Positions 30,834 to 42,610 of a stretch of 64,000 nucleotides of DNA are shown here, in pieces. Positions within the stretch are counted from its first letter, which is position 1. Each line of letters starts with the position of its first letter. The position numbers and the translations under genes were made by a program. The notes beneath the pieces were generated by a model. That model ran no database searches and was not told the origin of the DNA. It worked only from the letters and a program-made list of their open reading frames with translations. Source of the stretch: Symsagittifera roscoffensis. Its lineage: Eukaryota > Xenacoelomorpha > Acoela > Convolutidae. The stretch covers positions 15,692,019 through 15,756,018 of the forward strand of contig NC_087065.1 in the NCBI RefSeq assembly GCF_963678635.1, given 5' to 3'.

Positions 30834-33792
30834 ATGAGTGGAAATTCTAGCTCTAGCGATACAAGAAGGGTTCTCATTCCAATTGACAGGTCGGCGAATT
30901 CAGAACGAGCTCTCAAGTGGTACTTCAACAACGTGAAAAAACCAAATGATCACGTGATCCTTTTTCACTCAGTTGAAATGCCAACGATGCCTGTAAGTTG
31001 TCACTTCAAAAAGTGAACAAAACTTTAAAAAATTGAAACATTGATAATACCAGGGGCGGATTTAGGGGGGGGGGGGGCGGGGGGGGGCGGACGCCCCCCC
31101 CCCTCAGGGATTCGACCCCCTGCCGACCCAAAGGGTCCCCCCTTTGGTACTTTTTAAGAAATCAATTTTTTGCCGACCGACCCTAAATTTTTTCTAAAGG
31201 CGCCTTTGGCGCCAATATATACTAGCTTTGAGGGGGAACGCGCGCCAAAAAAACGCGATTTTTTTCGACAAAATTTTTCAAAAAGTGCCTAAAAACGCCT
31301 TTTTTGACCTGTTTTTTCAAAAATTTGCCTGCGGCGCAAAAATTTGGCCAAAATAGGGGCAAAACAGTGCTATGGGAAAGCTCGAAAATTCAATTTGGTC
31401 GACCTAAAAAAAAAAAAAAAGGTCAAAATTTTCGAATTTTTTTTGAAAATCCGCCCCCCCTCGAGAAAATCCTAGATCCGCCCCTGGATAATACTACTAA
31501 ACTTTTGGTTATTATGCGTAGTTTTTGAGAAACAAACAAGCAGTATTTTGCTAAATTTTTTGTGAAGAGAAGTTTTTCTTGAATCAAGTTTGTAAACTTG
31601 GAAGTTTTTTTATAAAATTTGTGAATGTCTCATTTGAGAAATTTTCGGCAAAAAATTCTTACTTCTAATAAAAAACTTTTGGTTTGAATGCCACGCTGGT
31701 TCGAACATTTACTTTTCTACCATCGGCATGTTTCTCTACTTGAATATGATTTTTTTCCCGACCATTGCAAATGAGGGGGGGGGGGGGACTTTGCATTCCT
31801 TTGTGTTTTGTTTTTTTTTCCTACCAAAATCAGGTACCAGCCAACTGTTGTTTATTTGTATATGCCTAATTGGCTAAATTTTTACGCGTTTGTGTAGTTC
31901 TCACATGGACGACACTAAAAGGAAGTGAACACTTTTTTTGAATTTTTTTATGATAATGGTGAAATAATTCTGTCTTACTTGCACAGTAACAGCTGTACCT
32001 GTTTTTATATTGCCTCATTTTAACCAATTACTTACCTATTTTAGCAAGAATTTCGGGACTTTCAGGTACTATGCACGATCTCAATTGGTCGCAATCATAG
32101 TAAATGTTGCTGAATTGATACAGATTAATGCGATCGAAATCTCAATGGAGTTTTTGGCAAGTAATTGCGAGTTATTTGGCAACATACTAAAAAACGTCGC
32201 TAGCTATGTCTTCATATTTGTCATGTAAAAAGTAATGAAATTGTACCAAAAAATGGCAAGGTTGTCTTGAAAAAAGTGTTACAGGAATCTTCGAAAAGAT
32301 AGTATTATTTCATGGATAGTTTGGATAATCTCCTGCCTGGGACAGAAGGACATCAAGATTTTTCACGTGATGGGGGTAGTTTTCTGTCAATCTTTTTTCA
32401 GGTTGTCCTAATCAATTTTCCAAATCTCCCGAAGAATCAAAATGATTCTGTTTAGCCACAAAATTTTGGACCTATATTTTGACAAAAACAGGTCGAAATG
32501 GCTATTTGTGAGACCTAATGAAAATGTTTGACCAAAAATAGGTATTTGCGCGGATTACATTCAAAAGATTATTAAATGAGCGAATGGTTCGACTCTATTC
32601 GACTATGTGAAGGACTGTATTTGAATGCGAATAAGTTCTGCTGTTGTCTATAATTTATTTGTCATTTGGCGGGGTATGGAAAAATTTGTATTAAAGTTCG
32701 AGTGAATGGCCTAATGAAATATGAAACGTAGAAATCATGGAAACATATCCTGGGAATTGAATTCTTAGGTCAATTCTTAGTGCATTTAACATCTCGTTTC
32801 GAAGTTTATTTCAAGTCAAATAGAACAACTCAATTTTCGTTCCAATTTTTTTTAACAACTTCAAGTTTACAGACATATAAAAGTTTTTCACTAGCACTGG
32901 TAACATTTTTCGTTTTCGGTCGACAACAACCCAAAATTCAGTATTGAAGAAAGTCTGGATGGCAAACAGCTATCTCGACATGCGTAGCTGTTTGTTGTAC
33001 TGTTTCAGGTGATGGCGATGGGTGCTCCAGGGGCATTCAAGGTCGACGAGTGGAAGGCCATGATCAAGGACGAGATCAAAATCGTGGAGAGTCTCAAGTC
33101 CAAGTACGAGAGACTAGTTCAAAATCAACAGGTAACTGTGGAGTTCCATGCATCAGACCAGACCAGTGGGATAGGAGAGAACGCTTGCAAGGCAGCCAAG
33201 GTATATTGCGCTTTTAATTGGATGAATAAAAAGTTTAGGCTGAATATTTCACGAAGGAAAAGGACTGAAACACAAGCTCTTCGATTCTTTCAAGCTGTCG
33301 TACCCATATTAAAAAACACGCGATTTTTTTGTAATTTTTATCATCTGGGCAATGTTTCATCACCCCTAAGCAACGAGCACGGCTCATGATGGGCCTCGTA
33401 ATAACAACCTTTCAATAGAGAGGCAGCTTAGCATGTTCACCACCGCTTCGCAAATTATTTCTCAAACCACGGCTTGATGTTTAAAAAATTGTTGATTAGT
33501 TGAATTGATTCAAACGAAGCTCATTTAGCATTTCACTCAGAGCTTATGTTCCTCCATAAGTTACGTACAAGAAGCGACATAAATAATCGAAAAAAGAACT
33601 CATTTTAGAAAGTTATAGGCTTATTTTTAGGATAAGAACGCAGACTTGATTGTGATCGGCTCACGAGGCATGGGCAAAGTGAGACGAACGATCCTCGGCT
33701 CAGTGTCCGACTACATCCTGCACCACGCTCACTTGCCAGTGCTAGTCGTGCCTCCCGAACAACACTTGTCTAGGACCTCGATTTCGGAATAA
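30834..33792 (+). CDS. Universal stress protein (USP family), gene 2, three exons
   Basis: The exons are 30834-30992, 33009-33200 and 33631-33792, giving 170 residues. Exon phases match gene 1 exactly, and exon 1 has the same length (53 codons). Exon 1 carries [20 protein letters not shown] and [10 protein letters not shown]. Exon 2 (64 codons) has a three-codon insertion relative to gene 1 ([11 protein letters not shown]) and ends GENACKAAK. Exon 3 has [11 protein letters not shown]...LGS, the nucleotide-binding signature, then [18 protein letters not shown] and a short end. It lacks the Ser/Thr-rich tail of gene 1. Introns are 2.0 and 0.43 kb; the first holds a hAT MITE. The stop codon overlaps an AATAAA hexamer at 33788-33793, rather close to the stop for the main polyadenylation signal. 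Known USPs bind ATP and act in stress tolerance; the precise role here is unknown. Confidence 0.88.
31051..31486. mobile_element. Non-autonomous hAT element, 436 bp
   Basis: The termini CAGGGGCGGATTTAGG and the inverse of CAGGGGCGGATCTAGG are inverted repeats of the hAT type. A perfect 8-bp duplication GATAATAC flanks the element (31043-31050 and 31487-31494), the hAT hallmark. Internally it has G/C homopolymers and the small palindrome GGCGCC-TTT-GGCGCC at about 31199-31213. The frame at 31304-31528 crosses the right end and is not a gene. Confidence 0.85.
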
Positions 33793-34215
33793 AAAATATT
33801 CCTTAAAAAGGAGTTGACTTAACAGCAGGAGCTCTTGTATATGTATTTGTCAATGATTAATAATTTAAAAAGAAGAACAGTTATCATTAAATTTTCAAAG
33901 TCATATTCGAAGCCACCAACTCATTACGTAGCATATATCTAACGACCGTATTAACTGATCTTTTTGCAAACTTCTGGTTGTGTTTGGCTGTTAAATTTGG
34001 CATATCCCCAAACAAGAAAAAACAGATGATGATAAATCAATAGTTCTGGGTATTGTCGATAGAAGTTCGTATTTTAATGAGGACATACAGAAAATACCAA
34101 TTCCATAGGCTTAAATGTCAAAAGTTAATTAACCTGCAACCATTTTTCAAAAAATGTGGATTTGGGAGTTACCAAAACGGTTTTACTGACAGCAAAAATC
34201 AGCATTGAAATAGAG
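33793..34215. other. 3' flank of USP gene 2
   Basis: AT-rich, no frame of interest. Further AT-rich hexamers after the AATAAA at the stop could serve polyadenylation. Nothing else seen. Confidence 0.4.
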
Positions 34216-34727
34216 CAAGACTGCTTGTATCAGGGTGAACCCCTGAATGTTCCGACTGCCTTTTGAAGTTTATGGAGCAGTAATAACATTTTAAAAAAAT
34301 GTAATAAAATGAAATGAAAAACTTTTTGTTTCTGAAACTTTCGTTGAAAATCTTCCCCCCACACGCCATATAGAGTACAAAAGAATAGATTTCGCTCCTT
34401 GTTAAGAAATCAATTATGGCAAATAAGCATCTTTCAACCAATTTGGAACAATTTCTAAGACTGATTAAGTCTCGCTTACGCGTTGATAGCGCGAAATATA
34501 TCGCGCGTTAATTGTCCCAAATTGGCCAAAATGGCAATCTTTAAACTCCCAATCTTTACAAAAAATGATCACGCCTGAAATATCTTTTCACTTTTAGGCT
34601 CAACACAACAATAGCTTTTAAAAGATTCCGTCAAAAGTGGCTCGTTAAAAAGTCGAATTTGTCTGAAAAAAAAACCCAAATTACGAGGCCAAACTGTGCA
34701 TTCTCTGCATTGTAAGCGGAATCCGCA

Positions 34728-35042
34728 ACAGGCCAAAATCAGATTTGTCGCGGAATCCGCAACACTGTTACTTTTCTTTGATCTTCTATGCTGTTTCGGA
34801 TTCCACAAACAAATACCTAAATCATTGTACCGCTCAAAATCGCTCGAAAAGTAGGCGAATTTGCGGAATCCGCAACTGTATTTGAGGAATCCAGAACAGT
34901 TTGTGGAATCCACGAACAAATGATAAAATATTTGCATCGTTAAATTGAGCTGTTGCGGAATCCGCAAATGTAAGTGGAATCCGCAAATTCTAAGTGGAAA
35001 CCGCAAATTGTAAGTGGAATCCGAACTTTGTTTGCGGATTCC
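34728..35042. repeat. GGAATCC palindrome cluster, left arm
   Basis: Many copies of TTGCGGAATCCGCAA or shortened forms (GTGGAATCC, GAGGAATCC, GCGGATTCC), each with a self-complementary core, spaced about 15-40 bp. Mirrored by the right arm at 36085-36320. Confidence 0.65.
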
Positions 35043-35149
35043 CTATACATATATTTATATGTGTAGTAGCCTTGAAAATTATATCTTTTAAATGCAGGAT
35101 TTTATTTCACTAGAATAGAAATTTATTAGAAGAGAAATACTCTGGAATA

Positions 35150-35930
35150 GATCAGTGTTTGGGATTAATGAAACCCCAATTACTGACCAATATTTGGGAT
35201 CGATGAAATCCCAAATGTTGAACTAATTCGACGATTTGCTATGCGTTGGTTTCTAATTACTCTCAACCTAGCGACTCCAAATAGTAGATATATACCATAT
35301 TTATTCCACATTATTCCAGTTTTTGGGATTTCATCAATCCCAAATACTGACCAGTATTTGCGATCGATGGAATCCCAAATACTGAACTAATCGACGATTT
35401 GCTATGCATAGGGTTTCTAATCACTCCCAACCTAGCGACTCCAAATAGTAGATATATACCATATTTATTCCACATTATTCCAGTTTTTGGGATTTCATCA
35501 ATCCCAAATACTGACCAGTATTTGCGATCGATGGAATCCCAAATACTGAACTAATCGACGATTTGCTATGCATAGGGTTTCTAATCACTCCCAACCTAGC
35601 GACTCCAAATAGTAGATATATCCCATATTTATTCCACATTATTCCAGTTTTTGGGATTTCATCAATCCCAAATACTGACCAGTAATTGGGATCGTTGGAA
35701 TCCCAAATACTGACCTAATTTGGCGATATGCTGTTTGTTGTGTTTCCATACACTCTCAACCCAATGACTACAATTACTGCATTTATTCGGCGTAATGCTT
35801 CCAAAATCAGTATTTGGGATTGACGCAATCCCAAATACTGACCTTATTTGTCGATATACTGTGTCTTCCATACACTCTCAACTCAATGACTCCAAATATT
35901 GAAATTGCTCGGTGTTGTGTTCCCAAAATA
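35150..35930. repeat. 163-bp satellite array, about 4-5 units
   Basis: TTTTTGGGATTTCATCAATC recurs at 35321, 35484 and 35648 (period 163-164). Degraded units lie on both sides, starting near 35157 and ending near 35930. Each unit includes AATCCCAAATACTGACCAGT and TAGCGACTCCAAATAGTAGA, and can fold because TTGGGATT and AATCCCAA occur in both orientations. The inner units are nearly identical. Confidence 0.8.
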
Positions 35931-36084
35931 CTAAAAGATGACATCCACCGATTTAGGTAACCAATGTTTTTAGACTTGTTCGTGGATTCCGCTGACAATG
36001 GTTAAGCCTTTGCTTTTAAAATCCGCATTGCTAGAGATAAGAACTCCAGCTCAGCTTTTAATTGTTCATATGCAAGTTCAGTAT

Positions 36085-36320
36085 TGAACAAAATTCGGAA
36101 TCCACTTACAGTTTGCTGAATCCACTTACGTTTGCGGATTCCGCTTACATTTTGCGGAATCCAATTAGAGCTGCGGAATCCAGAACGACTAGGTATATTT
36201 GCTTGTTGCGGAATCCGCAACAAAACAAATATGCCGTTAAAATTTACGTTACATATATATGTATGAGGAATCCACTTACATTTTGGAACAGATTTTAATA
36301 CTTGTCTCTGGAATCCAGGA
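36085..36320. repeat. GGAATCC palindrome cluster, right arm
   Basis: Copies such as TTTGCGGATTCCGC, TTTTGCGGAATCCA and TTGCGGAATCCGCAACAA, with CTTACA/TTGCGG spacers like those of the left arm. Ends with TGTCTCTGGAATCCAGGAAC, shared with the MITE at 9693-9875. Confidence 0.65.
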
Positions 36321-36410
36321 ACATACGGACACAAAATTGTGCTCCTATCCAGTGCACAGTTTGGCCTCGTAATTCACCCCGAGCACAAATATTCCGTTAC
36401 TTTCGTGCAA

Positions 36411-36918
36411 AGCCCTGAATGTTCCGCTGTCGCTTAATTTCATATCAAATAGTTTGAGTCGTACGATATTAATACGACCATTTAGCTAACCTGAGTTCAA
36501 TTTGGAACGATTTCATTGAGTGGGATAATTCGCCACGCATAAATAATTCGCGTTACGCTCTCAACATTATGAAAAATCTCATCAAATTGCTCATAATCTA
36601 GTCCAGAATTTGGCCAATTTGGCAATTCTCAAACTCACAGAACTTTACAAAAAATAATTGGAGGTAAAATATCTTTTTAAACTTGAACTCAGTAAGTCGA
36701 TGGATTATAATTTTTTTGCTGACAACTGTTATTTCGATCGGCAAAAAATGATATTAATTGGCCAAAATTGGCCAAAATGGCAATCTTTAAACCCCCAAAT
36801 TTTCAAAGTAAGGCTCAGTACAATTATACGTCGAAAATGGCTTGTTAAAAAGTCAAAAGAAGAAAAAACCCACCCCGAGCGCAAGTATTCCGTTACTTTC
36901 GTTACGAAAGACTGAACA
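36411..36918 (-). repeat. R1-related repeat (R1b), minus strand
   Basis: Opens with AGCCCTGAATGTTCCGCTGTCG and ends with GTATTCCGTTACTTTCGTTACGAAAG, the inverse of an R1 left end. Internal sequence (TACGACCATTTAGCTAACCT, AATTCGCGTTACGCTC) matches 21815-21915. It directly follows R1 copy 5. Confidence 0.6.
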
Positions 36919-38570
36919 ATTAGCTTTGTTGAATTACTCTCTGGTTCCTTTAATATTGACGTCTAAAAACTGAGTTTTATTTGAGTTGAGCTGCAATATT
37001 TAAATAAACATATAGCAAAAATTAGATTAAATGTTTTTTGAAACTCCGTACTTGAAAAGTTGTGGTCGGAAGATAATGCAGCACGTGCACAGCTTCCCTC
37101 CAGCCCTTTTTAATTAAAACTAAGATGTAACTCTCTGTGGCTTTAAGTATAGCAAGGACAATATGCGACGAGATACATCATTGCTTGCACCTATCTTAGT
37201 CAAATCATACGATAAAAAAATGCAATCAGACAAAGCGACGTCTGCAATCAAAGGATATGTAGAAAACTCAAATCAGTAATAATTTTTAACTTGCGGAGTT
37301 TTTGCGTGTTTCACTTTAAAAAGAACTCTGAAGGCCCAATACATATTTTAATACAGAAATAAAGAGAGAAAATTCAACGGTAAAAAACGTAAGTCTTCGT
37401 GGCTCAAACAAATGTATCCTGTGTCCGCCGCTTTTTTTCACAAATTCGTTATATATACTAATTTTTCAAATTTAATATACCAAAACTGTCTCACAACATT
37501 TTGCACAAGACAAATTTATGGCTCTTTTTAACTTTATCTTCGATTCCGACAAAACAGAAACTAATGATTTCAAAAAAAAAATTGAAAATGAAACATAAAT
37601 TGTATTTCAAATGAGTTAAGTTTTGATTGAAATCAAAGCTCAGTGTGCAGGACTTTCTCTCAGTTTCGTAGGACTTTAAAGAAGACGATGGAAGTTTAAG
37701 AAAACGATGGAAATTTAAGAAATATTTGTTCATTTTCTTTTCTTGTACATCTTCAATCGACCAAAACTACTGAAAGTATATTCGAGGTACAGTGAAATAT
37801 ATTCTACTTTTTGCTTCTGTTAACAAATTTTTGTCATCACATCTCTATTCAAATTAAATTGTAGAAACAATTTTTCATGATGAGAGCTCTGAAATTTTTC
37901 ATAACATATCAAGAAATCGAAGCTTTGCAATAACTGCTACAAGAAACACAAGAAAAGCATTTCCACCTAGCAAAAAAAAGAAAAGCGAAGGACACGAAAA
38001 TTTTTTCAAAAAAAATCAACTTTTATTACAAGACAGTGACTAGAAAAAACCGAAAAATTAATTTACGAAAATTGCTTAAAGAGTCACTTGAAAAAGTCGA
38101 GAAAACTATGACAACAACAATTTTATACTTTCTCAGGTTTTGGATGATATACTCATATGCAACCAAGCTAACAAAACTTAGTTTGTCCCCTGTTGAGCTG
38201 AAAACAAAATTGTTGTCTTAAAAAACTTTGATTTCAAAACTTTAAAAAACCTTTACCATACAATTGTATTGAAACACTTGTGAGCATAAAAACACTTTTC
38301 ATCAACACTACACAAAAAATTTTGACTGAGCTGAAATAAAATATATCGCAACCCTTTGTTTGGAAAAACAGCAAAAGAAAAAACAAGTTCAAAATCAAAC
38401 AAAAAAATACAATTCACAGAAATTTCAATTTTACGAAACATTTCCTGAAATTAAAAAAATCTATTGATAAAATTTGAAGTGACCCAACGTAAATTAAGAG
38501 GAAAGCCATGGAAGCGAAAGCAATCAATTTTTTTTTTACATTTTGAAAAAATAATTGTTGATTTAATTTT
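36919..38570. other. AT-rich intergenic sequence, nothing recognised
   Basis: Only short, low-complexity Lys/Phe/Ile-rich frames on both strands (36658-36915, 37491-37733, 38036-38221, 38253-38599). No motifs, terminal repeats or RNA genes seen. Confidence 0.4.
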
Positions 38571-38889
38571 TTCCAACTTGTATATAACAAATACATCAAT
38601 TTTTTTCTAGGTCTGTTTAACAGTCACCGGTCTGTTTACCATTCACTGTTTAGCTGAAAACAATTTCTCGTATCAAAATAAAATTACCGCTGGGAATTTC
38701 TTAAATAACTGGTTGTTATCTCGCTAACCGAGTTCTTCTTTCGTTTGTCCTGCGATTGCTTGAGCTCTTCTACTAAGTAGCTCAAGGTAACCACACATTC
38801 AAAAAAACACAGCTTAAATAACTCGTCTAGTTTTCTTTGTACACTCAAATTAGAATCCTCGTCGATTTCTATTCGTTCACTCATTTCCA

Positions 38890-39265
38890 GGTCCAAAAAG
38901 CAGTTAAAAATTATTCATCAGTTTATTTCCATCGTTCTTGTCGCGTGTTCCTTTTCCATTCACTTCACAAGCTGGATTCACTATCAAGTTTCATAATGAG
39001 CAGCACGATCAACCGATAGAAGAGGCCAGCTTGGTGTACGTCGGTGGTTTGGAATGGATCACACCAATTTTTTAGCAGCTTCTTGGCTCGTTTCGTTAGA
39101 ACCACTTCCTGGAAGACCCAGACATAGTGTTCCGCGGAATATCTTTTTACTTCGGCTGTACTTTTGTCAAAACTTCGTTTCTGCCTCATTTTTGTCTGCT
39201 GTGTGTCTCCTCTGCATAGGTTTTTTTTTAGTTTTTTGTTGTTTTTTGACATGCCAGACATAGCC
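38890..39265 (-). pseudogene. Integrase C-terminal remnant, copy A
   Basis: The minus frame reads RSFDKSTAEVKRY, HYVWVFQEVV, KKLLKNWCDPF and DVHQAGLFYRL. This parallels copy C (KRYDRKIIQAK, YFWVFQNVIPP, KKLLKKWRGPF, EVHQQGRFYRL). It is the SH3-like tail after the catalytic core. Frameshifted at both ends. Confidence 0.7.
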
Positions 39266-39899
39266 TCGAGGAGTAGTTTTTTTCCTTCACACTCTGGATT
39301 ATAAAAATAAATGAAAAAGCTTACTCAAAAACCTTCAGAATCAGATGAGGGCTAATCTCCGGACTGGAATATTCCGTGCCAAGTTATGCACCCTTCACCT
39401 GAATTAAGTATTTTTCATGTTCATCCTTGTATCGTGAGCAATAGAATCTCAGAGCGTGGAGTTTAGTTTCTATTTTGCCTTACAACCAGGCCATTTGTTT
39501 TGGACTGATGGTTTTCGAGTGGTTCTGAACCACTTGCGACCTCTTCATTGTATCCTTTGTGAGTTTCCCAACGAATGCTTTGCCAATGTCTGACTTGAAT
39601 GTGATTGGACAATCACGGCTGCAGATCCAGAACTTATCAGATGGTCACGTAATTCCTCCACCGTTGCCGTTATGCAGGGTAATTGTTGAAGTTTTTAATA
39701 ATCACTATCATCTGATTGCAGCCTGTTGCCGTCATACAGATCTTCTGATGATTAATTATAAGATATCCTTATATGAAGATACCCTAATTTGCTTTTATAT
39801 CTTATAACTAGATTCTACAGGTCCCTTTGTCTGGTGCTCTTTTTTCTATATTTTTTTTTATATCCGAAAGGAGTGTCTTAGATGATCTTTTTCAGGCAA

Positions 39900-40620
39900 A
39901 ACCTTCTTGTTTGTTGCTAATTCTGTCTCAGTTGGCCTCTCGGGGAAGTTTGAGCATTTAAAAAACCTGTCGTCTGAATCTGATTTTAACAAAAATATTT
40001 TCCTAAAGATTTTGTATCATTGTTTGGCTTCATATCACACTCGTTTTTAGCATGAAATGGACATTCAGTCAACAAAAACTTCTTCAAGTTTTGCACACTT
40101 TGATTCTCGGTGTTCAGCGTCAATGCATTATCAAGCTTTGTAGAAATTTTATCACGATCTTCGTAACCTGGGTTTTTAACAACACACTCACACAAATTCC
40201 GCTTGATGTGATTGAATAACCTTCTTTCTAAAAACGTTATGGTGACGGCTTGATACGGTTTCAACTTATCCTTGCGATCTAAAACTATCGGAAAATCGGC
40301 CTTGTTTATCAAGATGTTTTAACTGATTTTTCCCATACTTTCTTTCTGGGTCAATTATTCTGATCATGCCGTTGTTCAAATCAATGGTCACGACGATGAT
40401 GCAGACGAAGTCGCGTCGTAGCAAGAATTTGTCTGTTTTGAAAAGATTCTCGGCTACCAGGAAGCTCATCCATACGTGTAGTCCCCCAAACTGCAAGGAG
40501 ATGATCAGTGTTCTTCCAGTCACAATAGATAGTCACTGGGTTGGCTGCAATTAATCGAATGTTGGTCGGGACCATATCCGATCTTTCGATGCCCATATCT
40601 GTCCAAGTGCTTCTAGGTAT
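39900..40620 (-). pseudogene. Protease-region remnant, copy A
   Basis: The minus frames hold VWMSFLVAENLFKTDKF and TIDLNNGMIRIIDPERKYG, equivalent to NLWMSFLVVENLDESDQF and MIDLNNAMFRIRNPDRKY of copy C. The expected active-site triad is no longer readable (the equivalent of DTGA has decayed to a Y-T-A-S context near 40610). Confidence 0.65.
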
Positions 40621-40628
40621 GAAACTGA

Positions 40629-41111
40629 CTACCGAAGCGGTGTACAGTAGTCTTTTGATCGAAAGCTGTTCCCCTTTACGTTTAACCTGTGCCCCATCAA
40701 ATCGGCTTCAAAGTCGATATGGACAGCAACCTGATCAAGCCTGTCGTTTTGTCCAAAGCGCCTAACTTTGAGCTCTTGCTGGCTATTATAGAATCGTGCA
40801 ATCTGATATTTTACGCTTGTAAGAAAGGTTTTAATATCAATGTTTATGCTATCTACAAACATCAAGATTGGGTAGCAGCCATGGACCTCCATATAGTGTC
40901 TGTCAGCTTTCATCAGACCTGTGCTTCCTGACGCGAGCAACGCTCCTATTGCGCAAAAAATCCAGGTTTGTATCTTTTTTACACAATTAACCTGCATAGA
41001 TGTCCAGTGAACCACGGAAATATCGGATGGTTCACTCAGAACCTTCACTACTTGATGTCCTACAACTCCTATCATCAACGCTATCCTGCCTCCATCTACA
41101 GTCATTCCCAA
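40629..41111 (-). pseudogene. Pre-protease segment, copy A
   Basis: The frame contains GHQVVKVLSEPSDISVVH, ALLASGSTGLMKADRHYMEV, VDSINIDIKTFLTS and QQELKVRRFGQNDRLDQVAVH. These match copy C GHEVTRNLSEPSDQPIMH, ALLTRGGSK, NIDGINIYTKTMIT and REELKVRSIGRC. The function of this Gag/protease linker is unknown. Confidence 0.65.
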
Positions 41112-41289
41112 CGTTCTCTTAGATATACAGTCAGTTTCAGGCCACTGCTCTTAGGCGCGTCCTTTTTCTCAGCTTCCATAGTATTTTTTGTGACATCTAG
41201 TCGTTCGTGCAGTCGCGTGTTTTCCAATTCCAACTTCAGCTAAATTTCGACATCTTTCGTAGCTAGCTCTTGTTGTATTTTCTTTAGTG

Positions 41290-42610
41290 CATTTCTCGCT
41301 GGTAAACCATAGTCCAATTGAACGACGGTCAATGGTGCCACATCGAGAATCGGGCTGAACTTCAGAATCAGTTCTTTGAGGTAGCCCTATTAATATTCAT
41401 TGATTGCTTCCACGTCATCAAGGTAATAGTCAATGATTTTCATTCTCTGTTTGTTTATGGTGCTGACTGACACGTGATAGTCTAGTAAGCCGCAGTTTAC
41501 GCATCATCTCTCCTTGTTCATGTCATCACGTGGTTTGCACCATCCGAAATCTTTACCGGTTTTCATACAACTAAAATTGCCATAACTCTGCTCTGAGGTT
41601 TTTCAGCTCCCGGTTTGGTTAGCAGGTATTCTCACAACTTTGTACTCAAGTCATCTGGCGGTGGATACACAGTCCGCTCAAAAAGTGAAATGAGTGACGA
41701 GAATAGTTTTCAACTCATCGATCTTCATTCTGTCCAGAAATTTTGAAGCTATGGCTAGATTCTTTTCTGAAAAGTTTTTTGATCAGGGTTACTAATCCTT
41801 AACTGCAGTTCGAGGTCGTTCAGAAACATTTATGAAGACTCAACGCCTCGTTGGCGCGGGTTCTCGAAGTTCAACAAAGCCTGGTGTCCTCCCACTCCGG
41901 AACCAAAACGATTCATCGAGTTTTTAAAGATATTCCGTGCGCTGCCACGTCCGTTCGTTTTTTTTTGCGAGTACAGAATTCAGTGCCGTACCCTTCGAGG
42001 CATCAATATGCTGCATTCTTCCTTCTTTGATATACATTCGACTTCATAATGGAGCTTAATAACATCTATCCAGGAGTTGTTGCAGCCATCCGAATCCTCT
42101 TTGTTTTGTTTTGTTTTTTAAAGGTTTTCATAACTTGTCACTTCCTTATGTGGACTTTGAAAGATTTGTGATGAAGGTTTCCTGCTACTTGTTTAGCGGC
42201 TCAAATATTGAGGCATGCATTGTGGAATCATGTGGCCTTAAGGAGAGCCTGGTACAGATCTTTTGTCGGACATGGAGGCTGACCTTGAGCTTGAGAGATT
42301 AACCACATGTGTTCTCGCTGGATCTGTATTCAGGGCCCATTGGAGCCCATTCGAACCCATTGGAGCTGCTCTGCGTTGATATCCTCCTCGAGGGCCCAAA
42401 CTTGGCTTCCGTACGTTTGGGTTTTCGACCGCGGCCTAGTTTGCCCGCATTATCACCAGTGTTGGGCTACCTCTTTTCCCATCGCAATCTCAAAAACTTT
42501 TCGCTCTGCCTTAAATGAAAGATCTGCGCCTCCTTATCTACTCTGTCAACTTTTCCTGCAATTCCTTGTCACAAATCATCTAGTCCTGCCATCCCGTCTC
42601 CAGACATAGT
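41290..42610 (-). pseudogene. Gag remnant, copy A
   Basis: Nucleotide similarity to copy B 45760-46410 is clear (TTCATAACTTGTCAC/TTCATAATTTGTCAC; CTTGTTTAGCGGCTCAAATATTGAGGCAT and its counterpart; CCCATTGGAGCTG). Frames are broken throughout. The plus-strand frame 42307-42609 is a shadow. Confidence 0.5.

Larger units (their letters stand above)
34684..36369. mobile_element. 1.69 kb TIR element nested in R1
   Basis: Perfect 17-bp terminal inverted repeats CGAGGCCAAACTGTGCA (34684-34700) and its inverse (36353-36369), bounded by TA on both sides. It contains two GGAATCC-rich arms and a central 163-bp satellite but no transposase frame. The minus frames at 34569-35006 and 36002-36334 are by-products of the repeats. 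A 183-bp relative is at 9693-9875. Confidence 0.72.
34216..36408 (-). repeat. R1 family copy 5, minus strand, split by an insertion
   Basis: The right-end signature appears inverted (CCTGAATGTTCCGACTGCC near 34240). The middle block AGCGCGAAATATATCGCGCG is at ~34487, and AAAAGTCGAATTTGTCTGAA near 34650. The sequence then breaks at 34683 and resumes at 36372 with CACCCCGAGCACAAATATTC, exactly the next part of R1. The 1.7 kb between is a younger TIR element. Confidence 0.65.

Noticed and set aside
33009-33389. 126-residue frame at USP gene 2 exon 2
   Set aside because: Only the first 64 codons are exon; the rest reads through the GTATAT donor into the intron.
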